From NCBI GenBank assembly GCA_964655065.1, contig CAZZLC010000029.1, positions 1 to 64,000 of the forward strand: DNA of 64,000 bases, given 5' to 3'. Of the stretch, positions 8,725 through 16,466 are shown piece by piece. The position numbers were made by a program, and so were the translations under genes. Numbering within the stretch: the stretch's first letter is position 1; the number at the start of each line of letters is the position of its first letter. A model generated the notes under the pieces. The model was given only the letters and a program-made list of their open reading frames with translations. It was not told the DNA's origin and ran no database searches. The stretch is from DRPG01 sp964655065. Lineage in GTDB: Bacteria > Myxococcota_A > UBA796 > GCA-2862545.

Positions 8725-10185
8725 ATGCCTTCGTTCGAGTGGTCCCGGCGCGAGGTCCTCGGCGCGGCGGTCGCCGCCGCGCTCGTTCCCACCGCGGCGA
8801 TGGCTGGCGACGTGCCGGTGGTGGTCCTCGGGGGAGGGATCGCGGGGCTCTCGGCGGCGCTCCGACTCCACGACGCCGGGATTCCGTGCCGGGTGCTCGA
8901 AGGCAGCGGGCGCCTCGGCGGACGCATCTTCTCCACCACCGGCGAGCTCGGGGAGGACCTGGTCCTCGAGCGGGGAGCCGAGTTCGTCGATACCGACCAT
9001 CACGACGTGCTGGACCTGGTGGACCGATTCGGGCTCCCGCTCTTCGACCGACGAGCCGACGAACGCGCCCATCCGAGCCCTCCCGCCTCCGCCTTCCAGT
9101 TCGGCGACCGCACGCTGTCCGAAGCCGAGGTCGCCGAACGGCTGCGCCCCCTCGCGCGGCGGATGCGACGCGACGCCCGGAGGCTTCGCCGACGCTTCGA
9201 CCGGGTGATCGCGGAGCTCGACGGCATGAGCGGGCGCGACTACCTCGAGGCCGCCGATCCCGTGGCTCGCGCGCTCTGCGAGGCGATCATCCGCTCGGAC
9301 TACGGCGTGGAGCCCGCCTCGTCCTCCGCTGCCGAGCTCCTCTACTCGCTGCCGCGGGTGCGTGGCGACCGGGTCGACGTGCTCTCCCAGTCCGACGAGG
9401 TCTACTCGGTGATCGGGGGGAACCAGCGCCTGATCGACGCGATGGCCGGCGCGCTTCCCGACGGGACGATCCAGCGGCGTGCGTGGGTCGCGCGCATCGA
9501 GGAGCGCCCGGGAGGCGGGTTCGACATCGGCCTGCGGGGCGGAGAGCGGGTCAGGGCTCGCTTCGTGATCTGCACCATTCCCTTCACCGTGCTCCGAACC
9601 CTCGAGCTGGTGTTCCAGGACCCGGAGCCAAAGCCCCTCCTGGCCGCCGTCCAGGCCTACCAGCTCGGCCGCAACGAGAAGGTCGTCCTGGGCGTCCACC
9701 GCCGGGTCTGGCTGCAGCCCCGGGGCTTCCGCGGCGAGCTGTGGAGTGACCAAGGGCTCGTCTGGGACGCATCGCGCACCCAGCCCGACCACCCCTCGGG
9801 CGCCCTCGCCGTGTTTCTCGGCGGACGCCAGGTCGACGCGCTCGTGTCGGGACATCTGGACGCTCGGTCGGTCGCCCGGCGGTTCGCACCGACGCTGCCC
9901 GCGCTGCCCGGCGCCCTGACCGGGGAGATGGTGGTCACGCGGTGGCGGGACAACCCCTTCAGCCTGGGCGCGTACACGACGCTCCGACCGGGGCAGCTGT
10001 CGACGGGTCCGTTCGTGGCTTGGCCCCAGCGCGGCGAGCCCGAGTCCGCCACCGTGGCCTGGCGGGGGTTCGTCGTGGCGGGCGAACACGTCTCCGACGC
10101 CCACTATGGTTACGTCAATGGCGCCGCCGAGACGGGTCGTCGGGCCGCCGAAGCCGTCGTGGCCGCGAGGAGGTTCGATGCGTAG
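8725..10185 (+). CDS. Tat-exported FAD-dependent amine-oxidase-family oxidoreductase
   Basis: A 486-residue protein. A twin-arginine signal opens the chain (SRREVLGAAVAAA, cleavage likely after AMA), so a folded flavoprotein is exported. The mature protein starts with the dinucleotide fold VVVLGGGIAGLSAALRL and the family's second motif GSGRLGGRIF. The C-terminal FAD contact region includes FVVAGEHVSDAHYGYVNGA, like the GEH/GGYMEGA segment of monoamine oxidases. The substrate is probably an amine or amino acid but cannot be read from sequence. ATG chosen after cGGAGGagcccgcg. Its end overlaps the next small lipoprotein gene by 8 bases. Confidence 0.87.
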   Translation: MPSFEWSRREVLGAAVAAALVPTAAMAGDVPVVVLGGGIAGLSAALRLHDAGIPCRVLEGSGRLGGRIFSTTGELGEDLVLERGAEFVDTDHHDVLDLVDRFGLPLFDRRADERAHPSPPASAFQFGDRTLSEAEVAERLRPLARRMRRDARRLRRRFDRVIAELDGMSGRDYLEAADPVARALCEAIIRSDYGVEPASSSAAELLYSLPRVRGDRVDVLSQSDEVYSVIGGNQRLIDAMAGALPDGTIQRRAWVARIEERPGGGFDIGLRGGERVRARFVICTIPFTVLRTLELVFQDPEPKPLLAAVQAYQLGRNEKVVLGVHRRVWLQPRGFRGELWSDQGLVWDASRTQPDHPSGALAVFLGGRQVDALVSGHLDARSVARRFAPTLPALPGALTGEMVVTRWRDNPFSLGAYTTLRPGQLSTGPFVAWPQRGEPESATVAWRGFVVAGEHVSDAHYGYVNGAAETGRRAAEAVVAARRFDA

Positions 10186-10489
10186 CTGGTTCTGGCTGGG
10201 TCTGGTGTCGTGCACGATCTCGGAGGACGCCTTCCCCGACCGCGTGGCCGACGCCGTGTGCGATCGGATCGAGGAGTGCACCGAGGTCTTCGAGGAGGAG
10301 TCCGAGCGCGAGGACTGCGAGTCCTTCTGGTCGTCGACGGCCGAGCTCGCGGTGGACCTCGGTGACCTCGGAGGCGAGTACGATCCCGCGGCCGGCGCAG
10401 ACTGCGTGAGCGACATCCGCGCTGCGACCTGTGCCGAGTTCAACGACTTTCAGATCGACTGCGACGTGATCACCGACGACGACGCGTAG
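10178..10489 (+). CDS. small cysteine-containing lipoprotein, unknown function
   Basis: A 103-residue lipoprotein. The signal MRSWFWLGLVSC ends in a lipobox with Cys12. The mature part is very acidic and carries six further cysteines, with pairs such as CDRIEEC suggesting disulfides. The gene starts inside the end of the flavin oxidase gene (8-base overlap, site GAGGAGG), so it is coupled to it and may accompany the exported oxidase. Its stop directly abuts the convergent stop of the PanE-like gene. No family recognised; it resembles in style the small lipoproteins at 19507 and 44296. Confidence 0.7.
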   Translation: MRSWFWLGLVSCTISEDAFPDRVADAVCDRIEECTEVFEEESEREDCESFWSSTAELAVDLGDLGGEYDPAAGADCVSDIRAATCAEFNDFQIDCDVITDDDA

Positions 10490-11482
10490 TCACCGCGCCG
10501 CACGTCGAACGAGGTCGGCGACCCGTGGAGCTCGCGGAGCCCCCGACTCCACGGCCTCGATCGCCTCGACGATCGCCCGGTTCACTGGCGTCGCCACCCC
10601 GAGCCGCTCGCCGAGGGCGACCACCTCGCCGTTGAGGAGCCGCACCTCGGTCTTTCGCCCGCGGTCGAGGTCCTCCCACATCGAGGAGCGAGCCTCGGGG
10701 TCGATGGCGACCATGCGCCGCGCGATGCGCAGGAACAGCCACGTCGGCAGGCGCAGGATCGTGACGAGCAGCCACGGGGGCACGGGAAGGTAGTTGACGG
10801 GCCGGATGCCCGCCGCCTGCAGCACCTCGAGTCCCTCGGCGATCGCGGCGGCCATCACCCGGCGGAGACCGCGGTCCCGGAACTGCACGAGCAGCGGCAC
10901 GTCGGCGAGCGCGTTGATCGCGTTGTTCAGGTTCAACAGGAGTTTTCCCCACAGCACCGCGTCGATCTCGGGATGGCGGGCCACCGTGAAGCCGCCCCGC
11001 TCGAGCGCCGCGGTCACCGGCTCGGGGACGTCGCAGTGCAGCGACAGCGGGGCTCCTGTCGCCTGGAGGAAGCGGCCCTCGCCCATCCGGCGCACGTTGA
11101 AGCCCACCGAGCAGGCCCAGACCGGCCGGGGGGCGAGATGCCGGCGAAGGGCGGCCTCGGCGGAGACGCCATTCTGCAGCGCGAGCACGATGGTGTCGGG
11201 CTGGAGCACGCCGGCCAGGGCCTCACCGACCTCGTCGAGAGCGAGCCCCTTGACGGCCACCAGGACCAGTTCGCAGTCGGCGAGATCCGAGGCCTCGGTC
11301 GACCACTCCACCGCGTCGACGTGGCGCTCGGTGCCGTCGACCGCCGTGAGGTGAAGCCCGTTGTCCGCCACCTCCTCACCGAGAGCGCGTCGGCCCACGA
11401 AACGAACGCGCTCGCCGGCATGAGCGAGCCCGCCGCCGACGTAGCACCCAACCGAGCCCGCTCCCATGATCCCGATGCGCAT
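10490..11482 (-). CDS. panE: 2-dehydropantoate 2-reductase family protein (PanE/ApbA)
   Basis: A 330-residue NADPH-dependent oxidoreductase of the ketopantoate reductase family, which reduces 2-dehydropantoate to pantoate in coenzyme A synthesis. The Rossmann fold is at the very N-terminus (MGAGSVGCYVGGGLA). The family's catalytic lysine helix is visible at LWGKLLLNLNNAINAL, with the expected KxxxN pattern, and an acidic helix in the C-terminal domain follows. The Rossmann glycine pattern is intact. It could be a paralogue acting on another 2-oxo acid, since no other pantothenate genes are nearby. It has no Shine-Dalgarno; a -10-like TACATC lies exactly 12 bases before the ATG. Confidence 0.85.
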   Translation of the reverse strand: MRIGIMGAGSVGCYVGGGLAHAGERVRFVGRRALGEEVADNGLHLTAVDGTERHVDAVEWSTEASDLADCELVLVAVKGLALDEVGEALAGVLQPDTIVLALQNGVSAEAALRRHLAPRPVWACSVGFNVRRMGEGRFLQATGAPLSLHCDVPEPVTAALERGGFTVARHPEIDAVLWGKLLLNLNNAINALADVPLLVQFRDRGLRRVMAAAIAEGLEVLQAAGIRPVNYLPVPPWLLVTILRLPTWLFLRIARRMVAIDPEARSSMWEDLDRGRKTEVRLLNGEVVALGERLGVATPVNRAIVEAIEAVESGAPRAPRVADLVRRAAR

Positions 11483-11488
11483 CGCGGC

Positions 11489-11494
11489 GATGTA
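11489..11494 (-). promoter_or_regulatory. -10-like TACATC, leaderless geometry, for panE-like gene
   Basis: On the minus strand TACATC, then six bases (GCCGCG), then ATG at 11482. This is the same spacing as at the FHA, dehydratase, M28, desaturase and PLP-enzyme genes. Confidence 0.35.
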
Positions 11495-11559
11495 CCCCCA
11501 TACGTGCCCGTCTGCTCGTGTTGGGGCGTTAGGAGACCCAGGAACCGTCCGAGCAAGCG

Positions 11560-12168
11560 ATGTCCACGCCCCGGCCCCCCTCCCACCACCCCCACGCGCC
11601 TCCGCCTCCGGGTCGGCCCCCTACGGTCCGCACCATCGGTGGCCCCGATCCCGATCTCGACGACGAGGCGAGCGCTCGTCGCAAGATCAACCGCGCCATC
11701 GCGCGGTGGGGGCTCGGGCTCTCGGTGCTCTTCGTCGCCATCGGGCTCGTCTGGGGTGCGCTCACGCTGCGGCAGCGCGGAGGCGCGACGGTCGACACCA
11801 GCGACTGGCCCAACACCCTCGGAATGGTGATCTCCTGCGAGGAGGGGGTCGCCGTCGAAGGCGAGCGCCGCACGCACACCCGGGTCGAGTACCGCTACGA
11901 CGTCGAGGGGCGCCGCTACACGAGCAACACCGTGAGCTTCGACAACCCGCGCAACTTCCCGTGCACCGACTACCCGCTCGGCAAGGGCGTTCGCGTCTAC
12001 TACGCCCCCTGGAGACCGAGCCTCGCGACGCTGACCCACGAGGGGGGCAGGAACCTCCCTGAACAGCTCGGTGGGGCGCTGCTGTGCGTGCTGGTCGGGC
12101 TGGTGCTCGGAGTGACCCAGGTGGGCATCCTGGTCGGTCCGACCTGGGTACGCCGACCCGAGGACTGA
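11560..12168 (+). CDS. DUF3592-type two-TM membrane protein
   Basis: A 202-residue protein with a Pro/His-rich N-terminal tail (about residues 1-35), a first membrane helix (about 49-70, WGLGLSVLFVAIGLVWGAL), an extracytoplasmic beta-rich domain and a second helix near the C-terminus (GALLCVLVGLVLGVTQVGILVG). The central region with VEYRYDVEGRRYTSNTVSF and VRVYYAPWRPSLATL is characteristic of DUF3592, a family of unknown function widespread in bacteria. Two cysteines in the central domain could form a disulfide. The start lacks a convincing ribosome site and could differ by a few codons. Confidence 0.75.
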   Translation: MSTPRPPSHHPHAPPPPGRPPTVRTIGGPDPDLDDEASARRKINRAIARWGLGLSVLFVAIGLVWGALTLRQRGGATVDTSDWPNTLGMVISCEEGVAVEGERRTHTRVEYRYDVEGRRYTSNTVSFDNPRNFPCTDYPLGKGVRVYYAPWRPSLATLTHEGGRNLPEQLGGALLCVLVGLVLGVTQVGILVGPTWVRRPED

Positions 12169-12175
12169 CCCGTGG

Positions 12176-12181
12176 TACCGT
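12176..12181 (+). promoter_or_regulatory. -10-like TACCGT, leaderless geometry, for the dehydratase gene
   Basis: TACCGT is followed by six bases (CGTCCG) and the ATG at 12188. No ribosome-binding purine tract lies between the upstream stop and this start. Confidence 0.4.
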
Positions 12182-12187
12182 CGTCCG

Positions 12188-13615
12188 ATGAGAACGGCGG
12201 CCGAATACATCGAGAGCCTGCGGGCCCGTGACCTGCGCCTGTTCGTGGACGGCGAGCGCGTGGCGGAGCCCGTGGGTCACCCCAAGATCCGGCCCGCTGT
12301 CAACGCGGTGGCGGCGACCTACGCCCTCGCGCACCGCGACGACACGCGGGCGCTCGCGACATCGACCTCCGAGTTGGTCGAGGGCCCGGTGAACCGCTTC
12401 ACCGCGCTGTTCCGCTCCCGCGAGGACCTCGTCGCGAAGGTCGAGCTGCAGCGTGTGCTCGGTCGACTCACCGCGACGTGCTTCCAGCGGTGCGTGGGGC
12501 TCGATGGCATCAACGCGACGTTCATCGCGACCTGGGGAGCGAGCCCCGACGCCCACCAGCGGTTCGTGGCCTGGCTCGCCGGCGTCCAGTCCCGCGACGA
12601 GATGCTCAACGGGGCGATGACCGACCCGAAGGGCGACCGGAGCCTCCGGCCGGTGGACCAACCCGAGCACTATCTGCGCGTGGTCGACCGACGCCCCGAC
12701 GGGATCGTCATCCGCGGCGCCAAGCTGCACCAGACCGGCGCCGCCAACGCCCACCAGATCCTGGTGATGCCCGGTCAGGTGCTCCGCGAGGGCGAAGAGG
12801 ACTTCGCGGTCGCCTGCGCGCTTCCCGTCGACGCTCCGGGCGTGACCATGGTGCTCGGACGGCAGCCCTCCGACGACCGCCGCGGCGGCCCGGATGCGGG
12901 CAACGCACGGTTCGGGGGCCAGGAGTGCGTCGTACTCTTCGACGACGTATTCGTGCCGAGCGAGCGGGTGTTCCTCGACGGCGACCTCGCGGCCTGCGCG
13001 ACCCTCGTCAACGCGTTCGTGGGCTTCCACCGCGCGAGCTACGGCGGCTGCAAGCCCGGGAACCTCGACGTCTTGATCGGCGCCACCGACGCGCTCACCC
13101 GGGCCCACAACGTCCGTCGTGCCTCGCACGTGCGCGACAAGCTCGTCCAGATGGCCCACCTCACCGAGACCATCCACGGGCTCGGCCTCGCCGCGAGTCA
13201 CCGGTGCAGCGCCCACGGGTGCGGTGTGATGCAGGTCGATCCCGTGCTCGCCAACGTCTGCAAGCACCACGTGACCGAGCTCCCCTACGAGATCGTTCGA
13301 CTCGCCGAGGACCTGGCGGGCGGGTCGCTCTCGACCCTCCCGTCGCTCGCCGACCTCGACCACCCGGAGCTCGGCGAAGCGCTCACCCACGCGGCCGGGG
13401 GCGTCGAGCGGGCCACGCTGCTGCGCTTCGTGGAGTCCCTGACCTACGGAGCAGGCTCGGTGCCCTTCCGCATCGAGTGCATGCACGGCGCGGGCTCCCC
13501 GCAGGCCCAGCGCATCGTGCTCGAGCGCGAGACCGACTGGGAAGCCAAGGTCGCCCGCGCCCGGGTGCTCGCCGGCCTCGAGCCCGACGAAGCGCTCGGG
13601 GAAGTCATTCCGTAG
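12188..13615 (+). CDS. abfD: 4-hydroxybutyryl-CoA dehydratase / vinylacetyl-CoA isomerase homologue
   Basis: A 475-residue member of the HpaB-like flavoprotein superfamily. It looks like AbfD of Clostridium aminobutyricum rather than a hydroxylase. The ligands of the AbfD [4Fe-4S] cluster are all present: Cys98 and Cys102 in CFQRCVG, and His281 and Cys288 in FHRASYGGCK, with the CxxxC and HxxxxxxC spacing of the known enzyme and the tyrosine and lysine between and after them. The segments AMTDPKGDR, IRGAKLHQTG and MHGAGSPQAQRI also match. The enzyme dehydrates 4-hydroxybutyryl-CoA to crotonyl-CoA via a radical mechanism. No other gene of GABA or hydroxybutyrate metabolism is adjacent. Symbol given by similarity. 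Confidence 0.85.
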   Translation: MRTAAEYIESLRARDLRLFVDGERVAEPVGHPKIRPAVNAVAATYALAHRDDTRALATSTSELVEGPVNRFTALFRSREDLVAKVELQRVLGRLTATCFQRCVGLDGINATFIATWGASPDAHQRFVAWLAGVQSRDEMLNGAMTDPKGDRSLRPVDQPEHYLRVVDRRPDGIVIRGAKLHQTGAANAHQILVMPGQVLREGEEDFAVACALPVDAPGVTMVLGRQPSDDRRGGPDAGNARFGGQECVVLFDDVFVPSERVFLDGDLAACATLVNAFVGFHRASYGGCKPGNLDVLIGATDALTRAHNVRRASHVRDKLVQMAHLTETIHGLGLAASHRCSAHGCGVMQVDPVLANVCKHHVTELPYEIVRLAEDLAGGSLSTLPSLADLDHPELGEALTHAAGGVERATLLRFVESLTYGAGSVPFRIECMHGAGSPQAQRIVLERETDWEAKVARARVLAGLEPDEALGEVIP

Positions 13616-13628
13616 GAGGAAGGTCCCG

Positions 13629-14078
13629 ATGGCCTGGATGGAAGGAAGTCACGAAGAGACTCGCGAGCTGCCGCTCTCCGCCGAGGCGGCCGCCGCCTAC
13701 TTCGCCGATCCCGAGAAGATCGCGGCGGCCACGAAGTCGGCGGAGCGCATCGACGTGGAGGGCGCGACCATCCACTACGTCCTCCAGGAGGAGGACCACG
13801 GCGTGGTCAAGTTCAAGCCGGACTATCGCAGCACCTACACCCTCGAGGGCACCACGGTCAGCTGGGAGCCGAGCGGCGGGAACATCGAGCAGAAGGGCCG
13901 CGCGACCTTCACGCCGAGCGGCGACGGCTGCACGATGCACTACACGGAGACGATGCGCCTGGACCTCCCCATCTCCAACATGATGGCGCCGATGGTGCGG
14001 CCGCTGCTCGGCCCGGTCCTGAAGAAGGAGATCCAGTCCTACCTCGACCGGATGGTGTCGGGCCTGCCAACCGAATAG
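13629..14078 (+). CDS. SRPBCC-fold protein, DUF1997/CoxG-like
   Basis: A 149-residue soluble protein with the SRPBCC (START/Bet v 1) lipid-binding fold. It opens with ETRELPLSAEAAAAYFADPEK, the usual beta1-helix entry of the superfamily, and ends in a long C-terminal helix (LKKEIQSYLDRMVSG). The ribosome site TAGGAGGAAGG is strong. It begins 13 bases after the dehydratase-like gene, so the two are probably one transcript. Ligand unknown. CoxG-like and polyketide-cyclase-like subfamilies cannot be separated by eye. Confidence 0.7.
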   Translation: MAWMEGSHEETRELPLSAEAAAAYFADPEKIAAATKSAERIDVEGATIHYVLQEEDHGVVKFKPDYRSTYTLEGTTVSWEPSGGNIEQKGRATFTPSGDGCTMHYTETMRLDLPISNMMAPMVRPLLGPVLKKEIQSYLDRMVSGLPTE

Positions 14079-14081
14079 CCT
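14076..14081 (+). promoter_or_regulatory. -10-like TAGCCT, leaderless geometry, for the M28 peptidase gene
   Basis: TAGCCT, six bases (CCGGTG), then ATG at 14088. It overlaps the stop codon of the SRPBCC gene (TAG at 14076-14078), so the start would be independent of the upstream transcript. Confidence 0.35.
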
Positions 14082-14087
14082 CCGGTG

Positions 14088-16466
14088 ATGATCAGCGGAA
14101 CCTGGGTGTGGGCAGCGCTGGCTCTCGCGCGGCCAGAATGTGGCAGCGACGGCGGCTCTGGCTGCCTCGAGCTCGCGACCCGCGCGGAGGGTCGAGGGCG
14201 GGTCGCGCGAGCGGAGCGACTGCGCGAGCGGGCCTGCACCCCGGTGCACCCTGGGGCCTGCGAGCCGTGGTGGTCGACGGATCGCGAAGCCGCGCAGCCG
14301 ATCCTCGACGAGGCCGCCGACGCCTGCGCGAACGGAGCCGATGCCACCTGTCGGGAGCTCGCCGACTGGCACCTCGACGGGCCCCTGCGGGCTCGCGACC
14401 ACCGAACCGGACATCGCCTGCTCCGCCTCGCCTGCGATAGGAACGACGCCGCGTCGTGCGTCTACCTCGGCTACGCGCTGGAAGCCTCGACGGAGCTGCG
14501 CGACCACCCCGGGGCCCGAGCCCGGCTCGAACGCGCCTGCGAGCTGCAGAGCGCGGAGGGCTGCCACGAGTCCGCGTGGCGGGCCATCCAAGGCTCCGGA
14601 GGTCCCGTCGACATCGACCAGGCCTACGCCGCCATGGACACGGCCTGCCGAGCGGGGCGGGTCGCGGCGTGCGAGGACCTCGCCGCGTGGCACACCGAAG
14701 GCAGGGGACGCGACCCGGATCCCGAGCGGGCCGGCGTTGCCTGGGGGCGAGCCTGCGATCTGGAGCCGTCGGGCTGCGCCGAGATCGTGCGGACGGTGCT
14801 CGACGCCAGACGCACGGTGCAGACCAGGGCCCTCGCCGAGGTGATGAAGCCCCACTGCGGTGCCGGGTCCCCGTCGGCGTGCGCCGGGCTCGTGATGCTC
14901 GGACTCGACGCCGAGGGCGACGGGCGACGGCTCGCCTGCCTCCACGAGCACGCCCCTGCCTGTGAGGCGCTGGCCGCGGACCAGCCCGCGCCCATTCGAG
15001 CCCAGATCGGGATTCACGTCGCGGACCGCGAGGCCCTCACCGACGCGTTCGACCCGTGGGACCTCCCCGAGGGTCCCCGTCCGTGGCTGCCCGACGTCGC
15101 GGAGCTCGAGGCGTGCGTGAACCGCATCGTCGAGGCGTTTGCCGAGCCGGAGTGGGCGGGTCGGGGCACTCCGTCGCCCGGCTACGACGCGGCGGCGACG
15201 GTGGTCGAGAAGGCCTTCACGGACGCGGGGCTCCAGGTGTCCCGCTCCGAGGTCCTGGTCCCGCGGATCGCGAGCCGCGAGGGCTCCTGGGTCCGCGTGG
15301 GCGCCCAGAGCCACGAAGCCTTCGCGGTGGACGGCTCGGCCCCGGGCGCGTTTCGCGGTCGAGTGCGCGTGCTGTCCAGACCACCTGCTCGTGAAGACCT
15401 GACCGACCTCGACGACATCGCCGCCGTGTTGTTCGAGGCCCCCCGCTTCGAGGATCAGGCGGCGCAGCACTTCGTTCGCGCGCCAGTGCCCGTACTCGCG
15501 GTGCCGATCGGGGTCGCCCGCGCAGCCCACGACCACGTCGTGGCCGGGGTCGCGCGCCCCGCTCGCCCCGGCGAGCGCGTGGAGAACGTGTACGGAGCGC
15601 TGAAGGGCTCTGGCGAACTCGCCGACGAGGTGGTCCTCCTCGGGGCTCACCTCGATGGGCAGGGGTTCGATCCCGACGGGGCGGTGCGGCCGAGCGCCGA
15701 CGACAACGCGAGCGGGGTGGCGGGCATGGTCTGCGCCGCGGAGGCGCTCGCCAGGCACCCGACCCCGCTCCACCGCACCCTCGTGTTCGCCGCGTTCGGG
15801 GCCGAGGAGCTCGGGCTGTTCGGCTCTCGGAACCACCTGTGGACCCAGCGGCCCGACCCCGTCGCCATGATCAACCTCGACATGATCGGGCGGCTCGGCG
15901 AGCGACCGGTCGAGGTGCGCGCCTACGGGACGGACTGGCCGGCAAGGCTCGGTCCGGTCGCGCGCGCCCTCGACCTGGAGCTCGTCGACGGGCGGCGAGA
16001 CGGCCTGTCCGACCACGTTCCCTTCGCGCTGGCCGGCGTGCCGTCCGTGATGCTGCACAGCGGTCTGCACGGGGACTACCACCGCGAGACCGACACCTTC
16101 GACCGCCTCGACCGGCCCGGAGTCGTGCGGATCGCCGCGCTCGCCGCTGCCACCATGGCCAGCTTGGCCCACGGCCCTCGCCTCGCCGAGGCCAGCGATC
16201 CCTGCACCGAGCTGACCGACGAGCCTCTCGGGGTGGGCTGGGTACTCGACGCCATGAACTCCGACCGCCGACGGGTGCGCTGCGTCCGCGAGCGTTCGCT
16301 CGGGGAGGCGCTGGGCGTGATGCCCGGCGACCAGGTCCTCGACTGGGACGGGCTCGAGGGCTGGCCTCTCGAGCCCGCCTCCGTCGTGGTGGAGCGGCGC
16401 GGCGGCTGCTTCGTCCTCGGGATGGGCGACGAGTCGAGCCCGGTCCCATGCGAGTCAGCTCCGTAG
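14088..16466 (+). CDS. Sel1-like repeat / M28 zinc aminopeptidase fusion protein
   Basis: About 792 residues. The first about 300 residues are helical Sel1-like repeats in which cysteines recur in pairs (CELQSAEGCHESAW, CRAGRVAACEDLA), as in disulfide-stabilised Hcp-type repeats. The C-terminal part is an M28 peptidase with its five zinc positions: His521 (GAHLDGQG), Asp539 (SADDNASG), Glu573-574 (GAEELGLFGS), Asp598 (NLDMIGR) and the final HGDYHRETDTFD histidine. A short PDZ-like end (LGVMPGDQVLDWDG) follows. A secreted, disulfide-rich environment fits the cysteines, but the signal peptide is weak. ATG 14088 is preferred over the GTG at 14085. Its end overlaps the convergent gene by 12 bases. 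Confidence 0.82.
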   Translation: MISGTWVWAALALARPECGSDGGSGCLELATRAEGRGRVARAERLRERACTPVHPGACEPWWSTDREAAQPILDEAADACANGADATCRELADWHLDGPLRARDHRTGHRLLRLACDRNDAASCVYLGYALEASTELRDHPGARARLERACELQSAEGCHESAWRAIQGSGGPVDIDQAYAAMDTACRAGRVAACEDLAAWHTEGRGRDPDPERAGVAWGRACDLEPSGCAEIVRTVLDARRTVQTRALAEVMKPHCGAGSPSACAGLVMLGLDAEGDGRRLACLHEHAPACEALAADQPAPIRAQIGIHVADREALTDAFDPWDLPEGPRPWLPDVAELEACVNRIVEAFAEPEWAGRGTPSPGYDAAATVVEKAFTDAGLQVSRSEVLVPRIASREGSWVRVGAQSHEAFAVDGSAPGAFRGRVRVLSRPPAREDLTDLDDIAAVLFEAPRFEDQAAQHFVRAPVPVLAVPIGVARAAHDHVVAGVARPARPGERVENVYGALKGSGELADEVVLLGAHLDGQGFDPDGAVRPSADDNASGVAGMVCAAEALARHPTPLHRTLVFAAFGAEELGLFGSRNHLWTQRPDPVAMINLDMIGRLGERPVEVRAYGTDWPARLGPVARALDLELVDGRRDGLSDHVPFALAGVPSVMLHSGLHGDYHRETDTFDRLDRPGVVRIAALAAATMASLAHGPRLAEASDPCTELTDEPLGVGWVLDAMNSDRRRVRCVRERSLGEALGVMPGDQVLDWDGLEGWPLEPASVVVERRGGCFVLGMGDESSPVPCESAP

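Noticed and set aside
7630..10443. Minus-strand frame of over 900 codons across the histidine kinase, CBS and flavin oxidase genes
   Set aside because: It spans genes on both strands and only reproduces reverse-complement shadows; no motif.
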